NCBI RefSeq assembly: GCF_900113865.1
Contig: NZ_FOQY01000029.1
Span: 50,803 to 114,802 of the forward strand
Length of the DNA stretch: 64,000 nt
Origin: Streptosporangium canum
GTDB lineage: Bacteria > Actinomycetota > Actinomycetes > Streptosporangiales > Streptosporangiaceae
Reading direction: 5' to 3'
Of this stretch, positions 19,701 through 28,537 are shown in pieces. Below the pieces are notes generated by a model. That model did no database searches. It had not been told where the DNA came from and saw only the letters and a list, made by a program, of their open reading frames with translations. Every line of letters begins with the position of its first letter. Positions within the stretch are counted from its first letter, which is position 1. The position numbers were made by a program, and so were the translations under genes.

Positions 19701-22319
19701 GTGGAGGTTTCTCACTATCCCGCTCACTGGGAGGCTGACGTCGTCCTGTCGGACGGCGGCACCGCTCACGTACGCCCGATCCGGCCCGCCGACGCCGACC
19801 GGTTGCGCTCCTTCTACTCCAGATTGTCGGAGGAGTCGATCTACTTTCGCTTCTTCGGCCCCCGGCCCCGGCTGTCGGACCGTGAGATCACCCGGTTCAC
19901 CAACGTCGACTACGTGGACCGCGTCGCGTTGATCGCGACGATCGGCACGGAGATGGTGGCGGTGATCCGCTATGACCGGATCGATCCGGGAGAGGCCGAG
20001 GTGGCCTTCCTCGTCGAGGACGCCCACCAGGGGCGCGGGGTCGCCTCAGTGCTGCTGGAGCACCTGGCCGCGACCGCCAGGGAACAGGGGATCGCCCGGT
20101 TCGTCGCCGACGTGCTGCCCGCCAACCAGAAGATGATGGCGGTGCTCAAGCAGGTGGGCTACACCGCGCAGAGCCGCTTCGCCGACGGCGTGGTCCGGAT
20201 GACCCTCGACCTCACCCCCACCGAGACCGCCCAGGAGGTGACCGCCTCACGCGAGCACCGCGCCGAGTCCCGCTCGATCGAGCGGCTGCTCTCCCCGGGG
20301 TCGGTGGCGGTCGTCGGCGCGGGCCGCGAGCCGGGCGGTGTCGGCCAGACCGTCCTGCGCAACCTGCTCGGCGCGGACTTCACCGGCCCGGTCTATCCCG
20401 TGCACCGCGAGGCGCGGGCCGTCGCCGGAGTGCGGGCCTACCCGAACGTGACGGCCATCGACGGCGAGGTGGACCTCGCCGTGCTGGCCGTACCCGCCGA
20501 CGGGGTGATCGAGGTGGTGAAGGAGTGCGCGGAGAAGGGCGTGCGCGGGTTGATCGTGGTCTCCTCCGGATTCGGCGAGACCGGCGCGGAGGGGCGGGCC
20601 AGGCAGGACGAACTGGTCCGCATCGCCCGCGCGTACGGCCTGCGCGTCGTCGGCCCCAACTGCCTCGGCGTGGCCAACACCGACCCGGCGGTCCGGCTGA
20701 ACGCCACGCTCGCCGAGACCATCCCCGGCCGGGGCCGGGTCGGCTTCTTCAGCCAGTCCGGCGCCCTGGGCACCGCCCTGCTGCAGCGGGTGGCCCAGCG
20801 GGGCATGGGCATCTCCTCGTTCGTGTCGGCGGGCAACCGCGCCGACGTCTCGGGCAACGACCTGCTCCAGTACTGGGAGGAGGACCCGCAGACCGATGTG
20901 ATCCTGCTCTACCTGGAGTCGCTGGGAAACCCCCGCAAGTTCGCCCGCCTGGCCCGGCGGATCTCCCGGCGCAAGCCGATCGTGGTGGTCAAGAGCGGCG
21001 GCACCACCCAGGGCGTGCCCACCGGCCACGCCGCGCCCGTGCTCGGCCTGCCCGACACCGCGCTGAGCTCGCTGTTCGAGCAGGCCGGCGTGATCCGGGT
21101 CGACGACCTGATCCAGCAGTTCGACGTGGCGCAGCTCCTGGCCTACCAGCCGCTGCCGGCGGGCCCCCGGGTCGGTCTGGTGAGCAACTCCGACGCGCTG
21201 GCGCTGCTCGCCGCCGACGCCTGCGTGCGGGTCGGGCTCGAACCCGGCACGCCGGTCAACCTCGGCGCGCGGGCGGGAGCCGCCGCGTTCGGCGAGGCCC
21301 TGACCAGGCTGATCCCGGACGTGGACGCGGTGGTCGCGATCTACATGCCGCCGATCCCCGGCAGGGCCGACGAGGTCGCCGCCGAACTGCTGCGGGTCTC
21401 CCGCGACTGCGGCAAGCCGGTGCTGGCCACCTTCGAAGGCAAGATCGGCATGCTGCCGGAGCTGCGGGTCGGCACCGTCCCCGAGCGTGGTTCGATCCCC
21501 TCCTACGCGGCGCCCGAGGAGGCGGTCCGCGCGCTGGCCCATGTCGTACGGCACGCGCACTGGCTCAAGCAGCCCGCCGGCCTGCACGAGGAGATCGAGG
21601 GCGTCGACACCGCCGCGGCACGGCGGATCGTGCTGTCCGGGCTGGGGGAGGCCCCGGCCGAGATCGAGGCCTCGGAGCTGCTCGCCTGCTACGGGCTCAC
21701 CGTGTGGCCCGCGGAGGTGGTGGCCTCGCCGGAGGGGGCCGTCGAGGCGGCCGAGCGACTCGGATGGCCGGTGGTGCTGAAGGCCGCCGACCCCGAGGCG
21801 GCCAAGCGCGCGGGCACGGTGCGCCTGGGGCTGTCCGGCCCCGACGGGGTGCGCGAGGCATTCGCCGGCCTGCGGGAACAGCTCGGCTCCGCCGCCGTGC
21901 TCGCGGTGCAGCGGATGGTCCCGCAGCCCGCCGTCCCGACCGTGGTCAGCGTCATCGAGGACTCCGCGTTCGGCGCGGTCGTCTCCTTCGGGCTCGGCGA
22001 GGTCACCGCGCGGCTGCTGCGCGACGAGGTCTACCGGCTCGCCCCGCTGACGCGCGAGGACGCGGCGGCCCTGGTCAGGTCGCCGCGCGCGGCGCCCCTG
22101 CTCTTCGGCGAGTACGGCTACCCGCCGGTCGCGGTCGAGGCGCTGGAGGACCTGCTGATCCGTGTCGGACGGCTGGCGGACGACCTTCCCGAGGTGGCCA
22201 GGCTCGACCTCGACCCCGTGCTGGTGGGGGAGTCGGAGGTGATCGTGCTGGGGGCGCGTGCCGTGCTGAGCAGCCCGGTGGGGCCGCGGCTCGACGGAGG
22301 GCCGCGCCGCCTCGGCTAG
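19701..22319 (+). CDS. Pat-like fusion: GNAT acetyltransferase plus ADP-forming acyl-CoA synthetase domains
   Basis: The product has about 872 residues. Residues 1-170 are a GNAT domain with acetyl-CoA loop VEDAHQGRGVASVLLEHL. It is followed by a CoA-binding domain (SVAVVGAGREPGGVGQTVL), a succinyl-CoA-synthetase-like domain with catalytic-His region NCLGVANT, and a C-terminal ATP-grasp domain (VVLKAADPEA). This order matches protein lysine acetyltransferases of the Pat type, which acetylate and inactivate acyl-CoA synthetases. The start is unclear: GTG 19701 fits homologues beginning near HYPAHWEADVV, while the frame is open back to TTG 19644. No strong ribosome binding site is visible. Confidence 0.87.
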   Translation: MEVSHYPAHWEADVVLSDGGTAHVRPIRPADADRLRSFYSRLSEESIYFRFFGPRPRLSDREITRFTNVDYVDRVALIATIGTEMVAVIRYDRIDPGEAEVAFLVEDAHQGRGVASVLLEHLAATAREQGIARFVADVLPANQKMMAVLKQVGYTAQSRFADGVVRMTLDLTPTETAQEVTASREHRAESRSIERLLSPGSVAVVGAGREPGGVGQTVLRNLLGADFTGPVYPVHREARAVAGVRAYPNVTAIDGEVDLAVLAVPADGVIEVVKECAEKGVRGLIVVSSGFGETGAEGRARQDELVRIARAYGLRVVGPNCLGVANTDPAVRLNATLAETIPGRGRVGFFSQSGALGTALLQRVAQRGMGISSFVSAGNRADVSGNDLLQYWEEDPQTDVILLYLESLGNPRKFARLARRISRRKPIVVVKSGGTTQGVPTGHAAPVLGLPDTALSSLFEQAGVIRVDDLIQQFDVAQLLAYQPLPAGPRVGLVSNSDALALLAADACVRVGLEPGTPVNLGARAGAAAFGEALTRLIPDVDAVVAIYMPPIPGRADEVAAELLRVSRDCGKPVLATFEGKIGMLPELRVGTVPERGSIPSYAAPEEAVRALAHVVRHAHWLKQPAGLHEEIEGVDTAAARRIVLSGLGEAPAEIEASELLACYGLTVWPAEVVASPEGAVEAAERLGWPVVLKAADPEAAKRAGTVRLGLSGPDGVREAFAGLREQLGSAAVLAVQRMVPQPAVPTVVSVIEDSAFGAVVSFGLGEVTARLLRDEVYRLAPLTREDAAALVRSPRAAPLLFGEYGYPPVAVEALEDLLIRVGRLADDLPEVARLDLDPVLVGESEVIVLGARAVLSSPVGPRLDGGPRRLG

Positions 22320-22340
22320 GTGTAGCGCCCCGAGAGTTCA

Positions 22341-22382
22341 GGCCCGCTCCGGCCGGACACGCCCGATCATGCGGAGCGGGCC
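22341..22382. terminator. Terminator-like hairpin after the Pat-like gene
   Basis: The arms GGCCCGCTCCG (22341-22351) and CGGAGCGGGCC (22372-22382) are perfect over 11 bp with a 20-nt loop, 22 bp after the stop codon. Outer bases AGTT and AACT can extend the stem imperfectly. Confidence 0.65.
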
Positions 22383-22424
22383 GTTCAACTGATTCACCGG
22401 GAAAGACGGACGGCCAGCCCGAGA

Positions 22425-22465
22425 ATGTCAATTAATCATAAAAAATTGCATTAAATGCTTGTGCC
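22425..22465. promoter_or_regulatory. AT-rich patch with palindrome GCATTAAATGC
   Basis: A roughly 40-bp AT-rich stretch lies between two GC-rich genes and contains the perfect palindrome GCATT-A-AATGC at 22448-22458. It is about 110 bp upstream of the DUF5998 operon and is the likely promoter or regulator site for it. Confidence 0.4.
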
Positions 22466-22567
22466 GCGTAAAGGGGGCGTGGTCGGTCACGGTCACGATT
22501 TGCGCCGATGGCCGAACGGCATGCGCACAGGGTGAAAGCGCTGCCCCGGACAGGGCAGGATGGACCC

Positions 22568-23158
22568 ATGAGGGAAACCCGACTCTCGGCCGCAGGCCTG
22601 CGTGACGCCATCGACCGCAGTGGCTACTATCCTGACCTGGTCGCCGACGCGGTCGACTCCGCCTTGGGCAAGGAACAGGTGGGCGCCTACGTGGTCCACC
22701 ACGAGGCCACCTTCGACCCGGCCATGGAGGTGCGCAGACACGTCACCGTCCTGGTGCTCTCCCCCACCCGCCTGCTCGTCTGCCACACCGACGAGCACCC
22801 GCCGGTGGAAGGGGTGTCGGCCTCTCACGCCTCCACGACCACCGAGGCGGTGCGGCTCAGCCGGATCCAGTCGGTCGCCGTCACCCGGGTCGTCCCCGAC
22901 CCTGCCTCCTACGTGCCGGGCGTGCCGCCCACGGAGGTCACGCTCACCATCGGCTGGGGAGCCATCTCCCACGTCGACCTGGAGCCGGCCACCTGCGGCG
23001 ACGAGAACTGCGAGGCCGACCACGGCTACACCGGAGCCATCACGGCCGACGACCTCTCCCTGCGGGTGAGCGAGGCGGCGGACGGACCCGAGGCCGTCAC
23101 CCATGTGCTGGCCTTCGCCAAGGCACTGTCGGAGGCGACCGCCCGCGCCGCCTCATGA
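22568..23158 (+). CDS. DUF5998 family protein
   Basis: The product has 196 residues. The sequence has the features of a conserved actinobacterial family: RDAIDRSGYYPDLVADAVDSAL near the start shows the family-type helix, and CGDENCEADHGYTG near residue 145 could bind a metal. No membrane segment. ATG 22568 is preferred over the longer frame from 22508 because the extension is poorly coding and a purine-rich stretch precedes this ATG. The stop overlaps the next ATG by 4 bp, so it is coupled to the phosphodiesterase. Function unknown. Confidence 0.8.
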   Translation: MRETRLSAAGLRDAIDRSGYYPDLVADAVDSALGKEQVGAYVVHHEATFDPAMEVRRHVTVLVLSPTRLLVCHTDEHPPVEGVSASHASTTTEAVRLSRIQSVAVTRVVPDPASYVPGVPPTEVTLTIGWGAISHVDLEPATCGDENCEADHGYTGAITADDLSLRVSEAADGPEAVTHVLAFAKALSEATARAAS

Positions 23159-24270
23159 ACCCCCTGGTCCCCGCCTACGGCGTGGCCTCGCTCGCCGACC
23201 TCTCCTCCTCCCTTCTGACCGTGCTCGGGATGGAGGGGGACAACCCGCTGGAGCTCGCGCCGGCCGAGCGCGTCCTGCTGTTCCTCGTCGACGGGCTGGG
23301 AGCCGAGCTGCTCCGAGCCCACCCGGAGACCGCCCCCTTCCTGTCGGCCCAGCTCGGCAGGGTGCTCACCGCGGGCTTCCCCGCCACCACGGCGACCAGC
23401 CTCGGCACGCTGGGCACCGGCCTGCCGCCGGGCGAGCACGGCATGCTGGGCTACCGGATCGCCGTGCCCGGCGCCGGCTACCTGCTCAACTGCCTGCGCT
23501 GGACCGCCTCGGGCCCGCTTATCCCTCCCGACGAGTGGCAGCCCACCCCGACCGTCTACGAACGCGCCGTGGCGGCCGGGATCCCCATCAGCTACGTCGC
23601 CCCGTCGGCGTTCGAGCCCACCGCGTTCAACCGAGCCGTCTACCGGGGCGTGCACTTCATCGGCGCCGACGGGATCGACGACCGGATCGAGGGCGTCCGC
23701 CGGGCGCTGGCCGAGCCCCGCTCACACGTGACGGTCTACTACGGCGACCTCGACAGCATGGGCCACCTGACCGGCTGGGGCACCCCGCAGTGGCTGGACC
23801 AGCTCGCCCTGGTCGACCGGATGGCCGAGCGGTTGGCGGGCACGCTCCCGCCCGGCTCGGCGATGTACGTCACCGCCGACCACGGCATGATCAACATCAC
23901 CGAGCGGATCGACGTGGACGTCCTCCCCGAGATGCGCGAGGGCGTCGCCCTGCTCGGCGGCGACACCCGCGCCCGGCACGTCTACACCGACCCGGGCGCG
24001 GCGGCGTCCGTGCTCGACGCCTGGCGTGACATCCTGGCCGGCAGGGCATGGGTGGCCTCCCGCGAGGAGGCGGTCGAGTCGGGCTGGTTCGGGCCGCGTG
24101 TGCGTCCCGAATGGCTGCCCCGGATCGGCGACGTCCTCGCCGTGCCCTACACCGACTGCGCTATCGTCGCCTCGATCGCCGAGCCGTTCGAATCGTCGTT
24201 CACCGGCTGTCACGGCTCCCTCACACCCGCTGAGCAGCATGTTCCCCTAGTGGAGGTAAGCACCCGATGA
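23155..24270 (+). CDS. Alkaline-phosphatase-superfamily nucleotide pyrophosphatase/phosphodiesterase
   Basis: The product has 371 residues. Metal-site motifs of the superfamily are visible: LFLVDGLGAELL (first Asp), FPATTATSLGTLGTG (nucleophile Thr), YYGDLDSMGHLTG and VTADHGMI (later Asp and His ligands). Such enzymes hydrolyse phosphodiester or pyrophosphate bonds. No signal peptide is seen, so it is probably cytoplasmic. The ATG overlaps the upstream stop and the TGA overlaps the next ATG (ATGA both times), giving a three-gene coupled operon. Confidence 0.88.
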   Translation: MNPLVPAYGVASLADLSSSLLTVLGMEGDNPLELAPAERVLLFLVDGLGAELLRAHPETAPFLSAQLGRVLTAGFPATTATSLGTLGTGLPPGEHGMLGYRIAVPGAGYLLNCLRWTASGPLIPPDEWQPTPTVYERAVAAGIPISYVAPSAFEPTAFNRAVYRGVHFIGADGIDDRIEGVRRALAEPRSHVTVYYGDLDSMGHLTGWGTPQWLDQLALVDRMAERLAGTLPPGSAMYVTADHGMINITERIDVDVLPEMREGVALLGGDTRARHVYTDPGAAASVLDAWRDILAGRAWVASREEAVESGWFGPRVRPEWLPRIGDVLAVPYTDCAIVASIAEPFESSFTGCHGSLTPAEQHVPLVEVSTR

Positions 24271-25079
24271 GCCTGCTGATCACCCCTTCCGAACTGGCCG
24301 ATCTGGCCGGTGCGACCGTCCTGGACGTGCGCTGGAAGCTCGGCGGGCCGCCCGGTGCCGACTCCTACCGCGAGGGGCACGTCCCCGGCGCCGTCTTCTG
24401 CGACCTCAACGCCGACCTCGCCGCGCCGGCCGGACCGGGAGGCCGCCACCCGCTGCCTTCCGCGGACCTGTTCCAGGACGCCATGCGCCGCCTGGGCGTG
24501 TCCGGCTCCCGGACCGTCGTCGTCTACGACGGGGCCGACTCCACCGCCGCCGCCCGCGCCTGGTGGACGCTGCGCTACTTCGGCCACCCGGATGTCCGCG
24601 TCCTCGACGGCGGGTTCCACGCGTGGGCCGCCGAAGGCCTGCCCGTCGCCACGGGGGAGGAGACCGCCTCGCCCGGCGACTTCGTCGCGCGTCCGGGCGG
24701 GATGCCGGTGCTCGACGCCGCGCAGGCCCTGGAGCTCGCCGCCGACGGGGTCCTCCTGGACGCCCGCGCCGCCGAGCGATACCGGGGCGAGGTCGAGCCG
24801 ATCGATCCCGTCGCCGGGCACGTTCCCGGCGCGGTCAGCGCTCCCACCGGCGACAACGTCGATCCGGCGGGCCGCTTCCACCTGCCCGACTTCCTCCGCG
24901 AGCGGTTCAACACCCTCGGCGCCGTCCCCGGTGTGCGGGTCGGCGCCTACTGCGGCTCCGGCGTGACGGCGGCCCACGAGGTGCTGGCCCTGGAACTGGC
25001 GGGCATCCCCGCCGCCCTCTACGTCGGATCCTGGTCCAACTGGGTGGCCGACCCCTCGCGGCCGGTCGCCACCGGCTGA
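24267..25079 (+). CDS. sseA: Two-domain rhodanese sulfurtransferase (3-mercaptopyruvate type)
   Basis: The product has 270 residues. An inactive N-terminal rhodanese domain and an active C-terminal one are joined; the active-site loop reads YCGSGVTAAHE with nucleophile Cys. The CGSGVT loop is typical of 3-mercaptopyruvate sulfurtransferases, whereas thiosulfate enzymes usually have CRKGVT. Third gene of the coupled operon. Its last 61 bp overlap the 3' end of the convergent CHAT gene. Confidence 0.87.
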   Translation: MSLLITPSELADLAGATVLDVRWKLGGPPGADSYREGHVPGAVFCDLNADLAAPAGPGGRHPLPSADLFQDAMRRLGVSGSRTVVVYDGADSTAAARAWWTLRYFGHPDVRVLDGGFHAWAAEGLPVATGEETASPGDFVARPGGMPVLDAAQALELAADGVLLDARAAERYRGEVEPIDPVAGHVPGAVSAPTGDNVDPAGRFHLPDFLRERFNTLGAVPGVRVGAYCGSGVTAAHEVLALELAGIPAALYVGSWSNWVADPSRPVATG

Positions 25080-27442
25080 GCGCCGTAGCCGAAACAGACG
25101 AACCCGGCCACCCCGGTCTTCCCTCCCGCCGCGGTCAACGCCTGGGCGGGCGGGTGGCCGGCCGCCAGCAGCTCGTGGAAGACCGTCATCAGCGTCAGCG
25201 TCTCCTCGTCACGGACCGGGACCAGGCTGGCCACCACGCACTGCGACCCCAGCGACAGGAAGGTGCCCGCCAGTCCCAGCGGCGCCCCGTCGGCCGGAGC
25301 GTGCGCCATGCCCGCCTCACACGCCGACAGCACCACCAGCCGCGGTGGCGTGCGGAGCCGTAGCAGGTCGTAGGCCATCAGGGGGCCGTCGTCGAGGGCG
25401 ATGCTGGACAGCAGCGGGCTGCGTGAGGAGAACATCCCGTGCGCGGCCAGGTGCGCCACCTCGGCCCGCTCCAGCGCCGCCATCACCTCCGCCCGCAGCG
25501 CGGTGACCCGCTCCGTCCCCGGATGGCAGCCGCCGACCATGTCCGCCTCGGCCTCCGCGCACCGCAGCCCGGGACCGGCCACCGCCACGATCCCCCCACC
25601 CCGTACGGCCCGCATCCGGTGCCCGGCCAGCCAGGCGGCGGCACCGGATGCCACGGTCACCGGCCGACCGGCGTTCATCGGCAGGACCGGCCAGGGCAGG
25701 GTGTGCAGCGTCCCGGTCGGCACGATCACCAGTGGCCGGTCGCCCAGCCTGCCGCGTAGCGGGCCGAAGAGCAGCCGCTCCAGCAACGCCGCCTCCCCGG
25801 CCAGCCCGGGTGCCTCCCCGTCGAGCAGATGGGTCCGGCGCAGGCCGTAGCGGATCCTGACCGTGGCCTCGGCGACCGCGGCGAAGGGGCCCAGCCGGCG
25901 CAGCATGACGCGGTCCGGGGTGACCACCACGGCGACCAGCTCACCGGCGTGACGGACGAACTCCACCAGTGCCGCCTCCCCGAGCGCGGCGCGCAGCTCC
26001 TCCACGTCGGGCGCGACGGGCTGACCGGTGCCTCCGACGACCGCCCGCCACCGTTCCGCCCAGGCCAGGAGCGTACGGCCCCGCCCGGTCCGCAGGGCCA
26101 GGGCCAGACCGAACCCCGCCAGCGACTCGCCGGCCCTGACGGCGTGGGCACGCACCATCGGGTCACTGAACGCCATCGCCTCGGCGCCCACCTCCACCAG
26201 CCCGGCCCGGACCACCGCGAAGGCCCCCCGCCGGTCTCCCGCCAGCGCCCGCCGCACCGCCGCCGCCTGGCGGGACACCACGCCGGGACCGGACGAGGCG
26301 AGGCGGGCGAGCTGCTCGTCGGCGGTGGGGCGGTCGCCGAGCCGGAGCGCGACCTCGGCACCGGTGAACCTGAGCGCCCGGGAGGCCTGCGGGTGGCCCG
26401 CGGCGTCGAGGGCGCCGGCGCACGAGAGCATCTCGGCGAGCAGCTCCGCGGTGGGCGGGCCGAGCATGAGCCGGGCACGCAGGAGGATCTCCGCGGCGAG
26501 CGGCGCCAGGACCGTCCGGCCCTGCGCGGCCAGATCGGCCGCGGCCCGCTCCGCGCTCTGCCGGGCACGGTGCGGGTCGCCGGTGCGCAGCTCGGCCCGG
26601 GCGAGCAGGAGGCGGGCCTCGGCCAGGGCCACGTTCGCGCCCGCCGCGGTCAGCTCCGGCACTGCCAGGTCGAGCAGGGCCCGCGCCTCACCGGGCAGGT
26701 GAGCGGCGATCAGCGCCTCGGCCAGGTCGCAGCGCATCGTCGCCAGCCGTTCCGGATAGCCGGACAGGCTGCTCTCCGCGCGGTGGTAGGCGGTGAACGC
26801 GGCGGACAGGTCTCCCCGCCGCGCCGCCAGGAACGGCAGGTTGCCCTCGGCGAGGGTGAGCACGTGATCGAGACCCGCTTCCCGCGCGAGTTTCGCGCAC
26901 CGGGTCAGGTCGGTCTCCGCCGCCTCGAACTCGCCGAGGAACACCCGGGCCAGCCCTCGGTTCAGCACCGCCCCGGCCAGGAACCTGACGTCGTCGCCGA
27001 GGAAGCCCACCGCGCGGTCGCAGTGGCCGACGGCTTCGGCGTAGCGGCCGAGGCGGGTCAGCGCCACCGCCCGGTGGACGCCGAGCCTGGCCACCTCGAC
27101 CGGGGTGAGGTGGGGTTCGGCGGAGTCGGCGATGGTCAGGGCCTGTCGTGGGTGGCCCAGCTCGGTGCGGACGTGGACCAGCGACAGGCGTGCCTGGGCG
27201 GCCCGGTGCGGAAGGCCGGCGGAGAGCGCGACGCTCACGGCCCGATCCAGGTGCTCCTCGGCCAGTGGCAGGTCACCCAGCTCGCGTGCGGCCACCGCCA
27301 GCGCCCGGTGGGCGACCGCCACGGCCTCGCAGTGAGGATCGGAGGCGAGCACGCTGTGCGCCAGTGCGCGGGCCCGTGCCGGGGCCGTGCCCGAGAGGTC
27401 CACCGCGTGCTCGGCGGCGGCGAGCGCGTCGTCGGGGATCAC
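25019..27442 (-). CDS. TPR-CHAT protein, caspase-like protease
   Basis: The product has 807 residues. The N-terminal two thirds are helical TPR-like repeats (ALAHSVLAS, RALAVAARELGDLPLAEEHL and similar). The C-terminal domain is CHAT: His in VAHLAAHGMF (about residue 665) and Cys in VVLSACEAGM (about 708) form the caspase-type dyad. CHAT proteases work in bacterial immunity and cell death, for example with gasdermins or type III-E CRISPR; that is family knowledge. GTG 27442 directly follows the TAG of the upstream gene, so it is the third gene of the sigma factor operon. Substrate unknown; the S8 peptidase in the same cluster is a possible partner. Confidence 0.85.
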   Translation of the reverse strand: MIPDDALAAAEHAVDLSGTAPARARALAHSVLASDPHCEAVAVAHRALAVAARELGDLPLAEEHLDRAVSVALSAGLPHRAAQARLSLVHVRTELGHPRQALTIADSAEPHLTPVEVARLGVHRAVALTRLGRYAEAVGHCDRAVGFLGDDVRFLAGAVLNRGLARVFLGEFEAAETDLTRCAKLAREAGLDHVLTLAEGNLPFLAARRGDLSAAFTAYHRAESSLSGYPERLATMRCDLAEALIAAHLPGEARALLDLAVPELTAAGANVALAEARLLLARAELRTGDPHRARQSAERAAADLAAQGRTVLAPLAAEILLRARLMLGPPTAELLAEMLSCAGALDAAGHPQASRALRFTGAEVALRLGDRPTADEQLARLASSGPGVVSRQAAAVRRALAGDRRGAFAVVRAGLVEVGAEAMAFSDPMVRAHAVRAGESLAGFGLALALRTGRGRTLLAWAERWRAVVGGTGQPVAPDVEELRAALGEAALVEFVRHAGELVAVVVTPDRVMLRRLGPFAAVAEATVRIRYGLRRTHLLDGEAPGLAGEAALLERLLFGPLRGRLGDRPLVIVPTGTLHTLPWPVLPMNAGRPVTVASGAAAWLAGHRMRAVRGGGIVAVAGPGLRCAEAEADMVGGCHPGTERVTALRAEVMAALERAEVAHLAAHGMFSSRSPLLSSIALDDGPLMAYDLLRLRTPPRLVVLSACEAGMAHAPADGAPLGLAGTFLSLGSQCVVASLVPVRDEETLTLMTVFHELLAAGHPPAQALTAAGGKTGVAGFVCFGYGAQPVATGREGSATQLDQDPT

Positions 27443-27907
27443 CTACGGGCGGATCCGGGTCCAGCTGGTGACGACCGGAGAGCGCTCCGGCCGGTGGCAC
27501 ACCACGCTGAACCAGCCCGGCGGCAGACCCGTGACGGCGAACTGGCCCGTCGCGGAGAGCTCGCGTGACTCGGTGAGATGCAGGGTGCGCACCTCCACCC
27601 GGGTGCCCGCCTCCGGGCACGGGGACACCTGCCCGGCCAGGTCCACCAAACCGTCCATCGAGGTGACCTCCAGATCCACGGTGAGCTCGGCGGCGGTGAA
27701 CCGGAGCAGCCGCGCCTCGTCGGCCGACCGGACGCCCCGCGGAGCGGGCGTGACCACCGGCCGGGCCGTGGCGGCGCCGGGCAGCCGCAGGCCGAAGACC
27801 GCCCTGGCGGCGGCGGAGACGTGGGCGGGCACGGGATCCTGGCCGGCGGTCAGACGGAGCGCGGCGATGAGGGACTCGTCGTCGATCGCCGGGGGATGTC
27901 GGGTCAT
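27443..27907 (-). CDS. Unknown protein between sigma factor and CHAT, with a beta-sandwich-like C-terminus
   Basis: The product has 154 residues. I do not recognise a named family. The N-terminus is helical (DDESLIAALRLTAGQD). Residues 75-150 have alternating strands ending in GQFAVTGLPPGWFSVVC, reminiscent of carboxypeptidase-regulatory-like beta-sandwich domains. ATG 27907 follows GGAGG by seven bases and overlaps the sigma factor stop (ATGA). Its stop abuts the CHAT start. The position suggests an adaptor or regulator for the sigma factor or the protease; no anti-sigma signature is visible. Confidence 0.72.
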   Translation of the reverse strand: MTRHPPAIDDESLIAALRLTAGQDPVPAHVSAAARAVFGLRLPGAATARPVVTPAPRGVRSADEARLLRFTAAELTVDLEVTSMDGLVDLAGQVSPCPEAGTRVEVRTLHLTESRELSATGQFAVTGLPPGWFSVVCHRPERSPVVTSWTRIRP

Positions 27908-28476
27908 GGCGTCGCCTCCTGGGCGGTGAGCACGGTGCGTAGTCGGTTCAGGCAACGTCCCCGGGTGGGGCCGTAACTGCCGCTGGGCATGCCCAGTCGA
28001 CCGGCGAGCTGGTGGACGCCCGCGTCGGGTGCGGTGGCCATCAGCCGGAACAGTGACCGGCAGGGTTCGTGCATCTCCTCGACGGCCAGCCACAGCCGGC
28101 GGCCCTCGTCGGCGGTCAGCACCGCCACCGCCGGGTCGGGGTGGACCTGCCCGGCCAGCGCCGGGTCGGCATGGGAGTGCTCGGTGCCGGCGGGATCGGC
28201 GATCAGCCGTTCACCCCGGTTCCGCCTGCTCAGAAGGGAGGCCTCGCGCTTGGCCGTGGTGAACAGCCAGGGACCGATCCGATCCGGGTCACGGATGGTG
28301 TGCAGGCTCTCGACCAGTCGCAGCCATGCCCCCTGCACCGCGTCCGCCGCGTCCGCCGCGCTCAGGTCGTAGGCGCGCACGGCCGACCAGAGCGGCCCCG
28401 AGAACCGGTTGACCAGCACGTCCCACGCCGCCTGGTCGCCTGCCAGGACGGCATCGATCGCGTGCTGCTCACTCAC
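27904..28476 (-). CDS. Sigma-70 family (ECF-like) RNA polymerase sigma factor
   Basis: The product has 190 residues. Region 2 is seen in RFSGPLWSAVRAYDLSAADA and VQGAWLRLVESLHTIRDP, and region 4 in HQLAGRLGMPSGSYGPTRGRCL at the C-terminus. GTG 28476 is preferred because CGGAGGC lies upstream; the frame is open to 28563. It heads an operon with the beta-sandwich protein (4-bp overlap) and the CHAT protease (stop and start abutting). This makes a dedicated transcription programme for the cluster likely, though no cognate promoter motif could be identified. Confidence 0.85.
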   Translation of the reverse strand: MSEQHAIDAVLAGDQAAWDVLVNRFSGPLWSAVRAYDLSAADAADAVQGAWLRLVESLHTIRDPDRIGPWLFTTAKREASLLSRRNRGERLIADPAGTEHSHADPALAGQVHPDPAVAVLTADEGRRLWLAVEEMHEPCRSLFRLMATAPDAGVHQLAGRLGMPSGSYGPTRGRCLNRLRTVLTAQEATP

Positions 28477-28537
28477 CGGCGCCTCCGAGGCCACGTCGAA
28501 CACTCTGAGTGTTCGCGCGAAGACTTTGGGTGAGACT

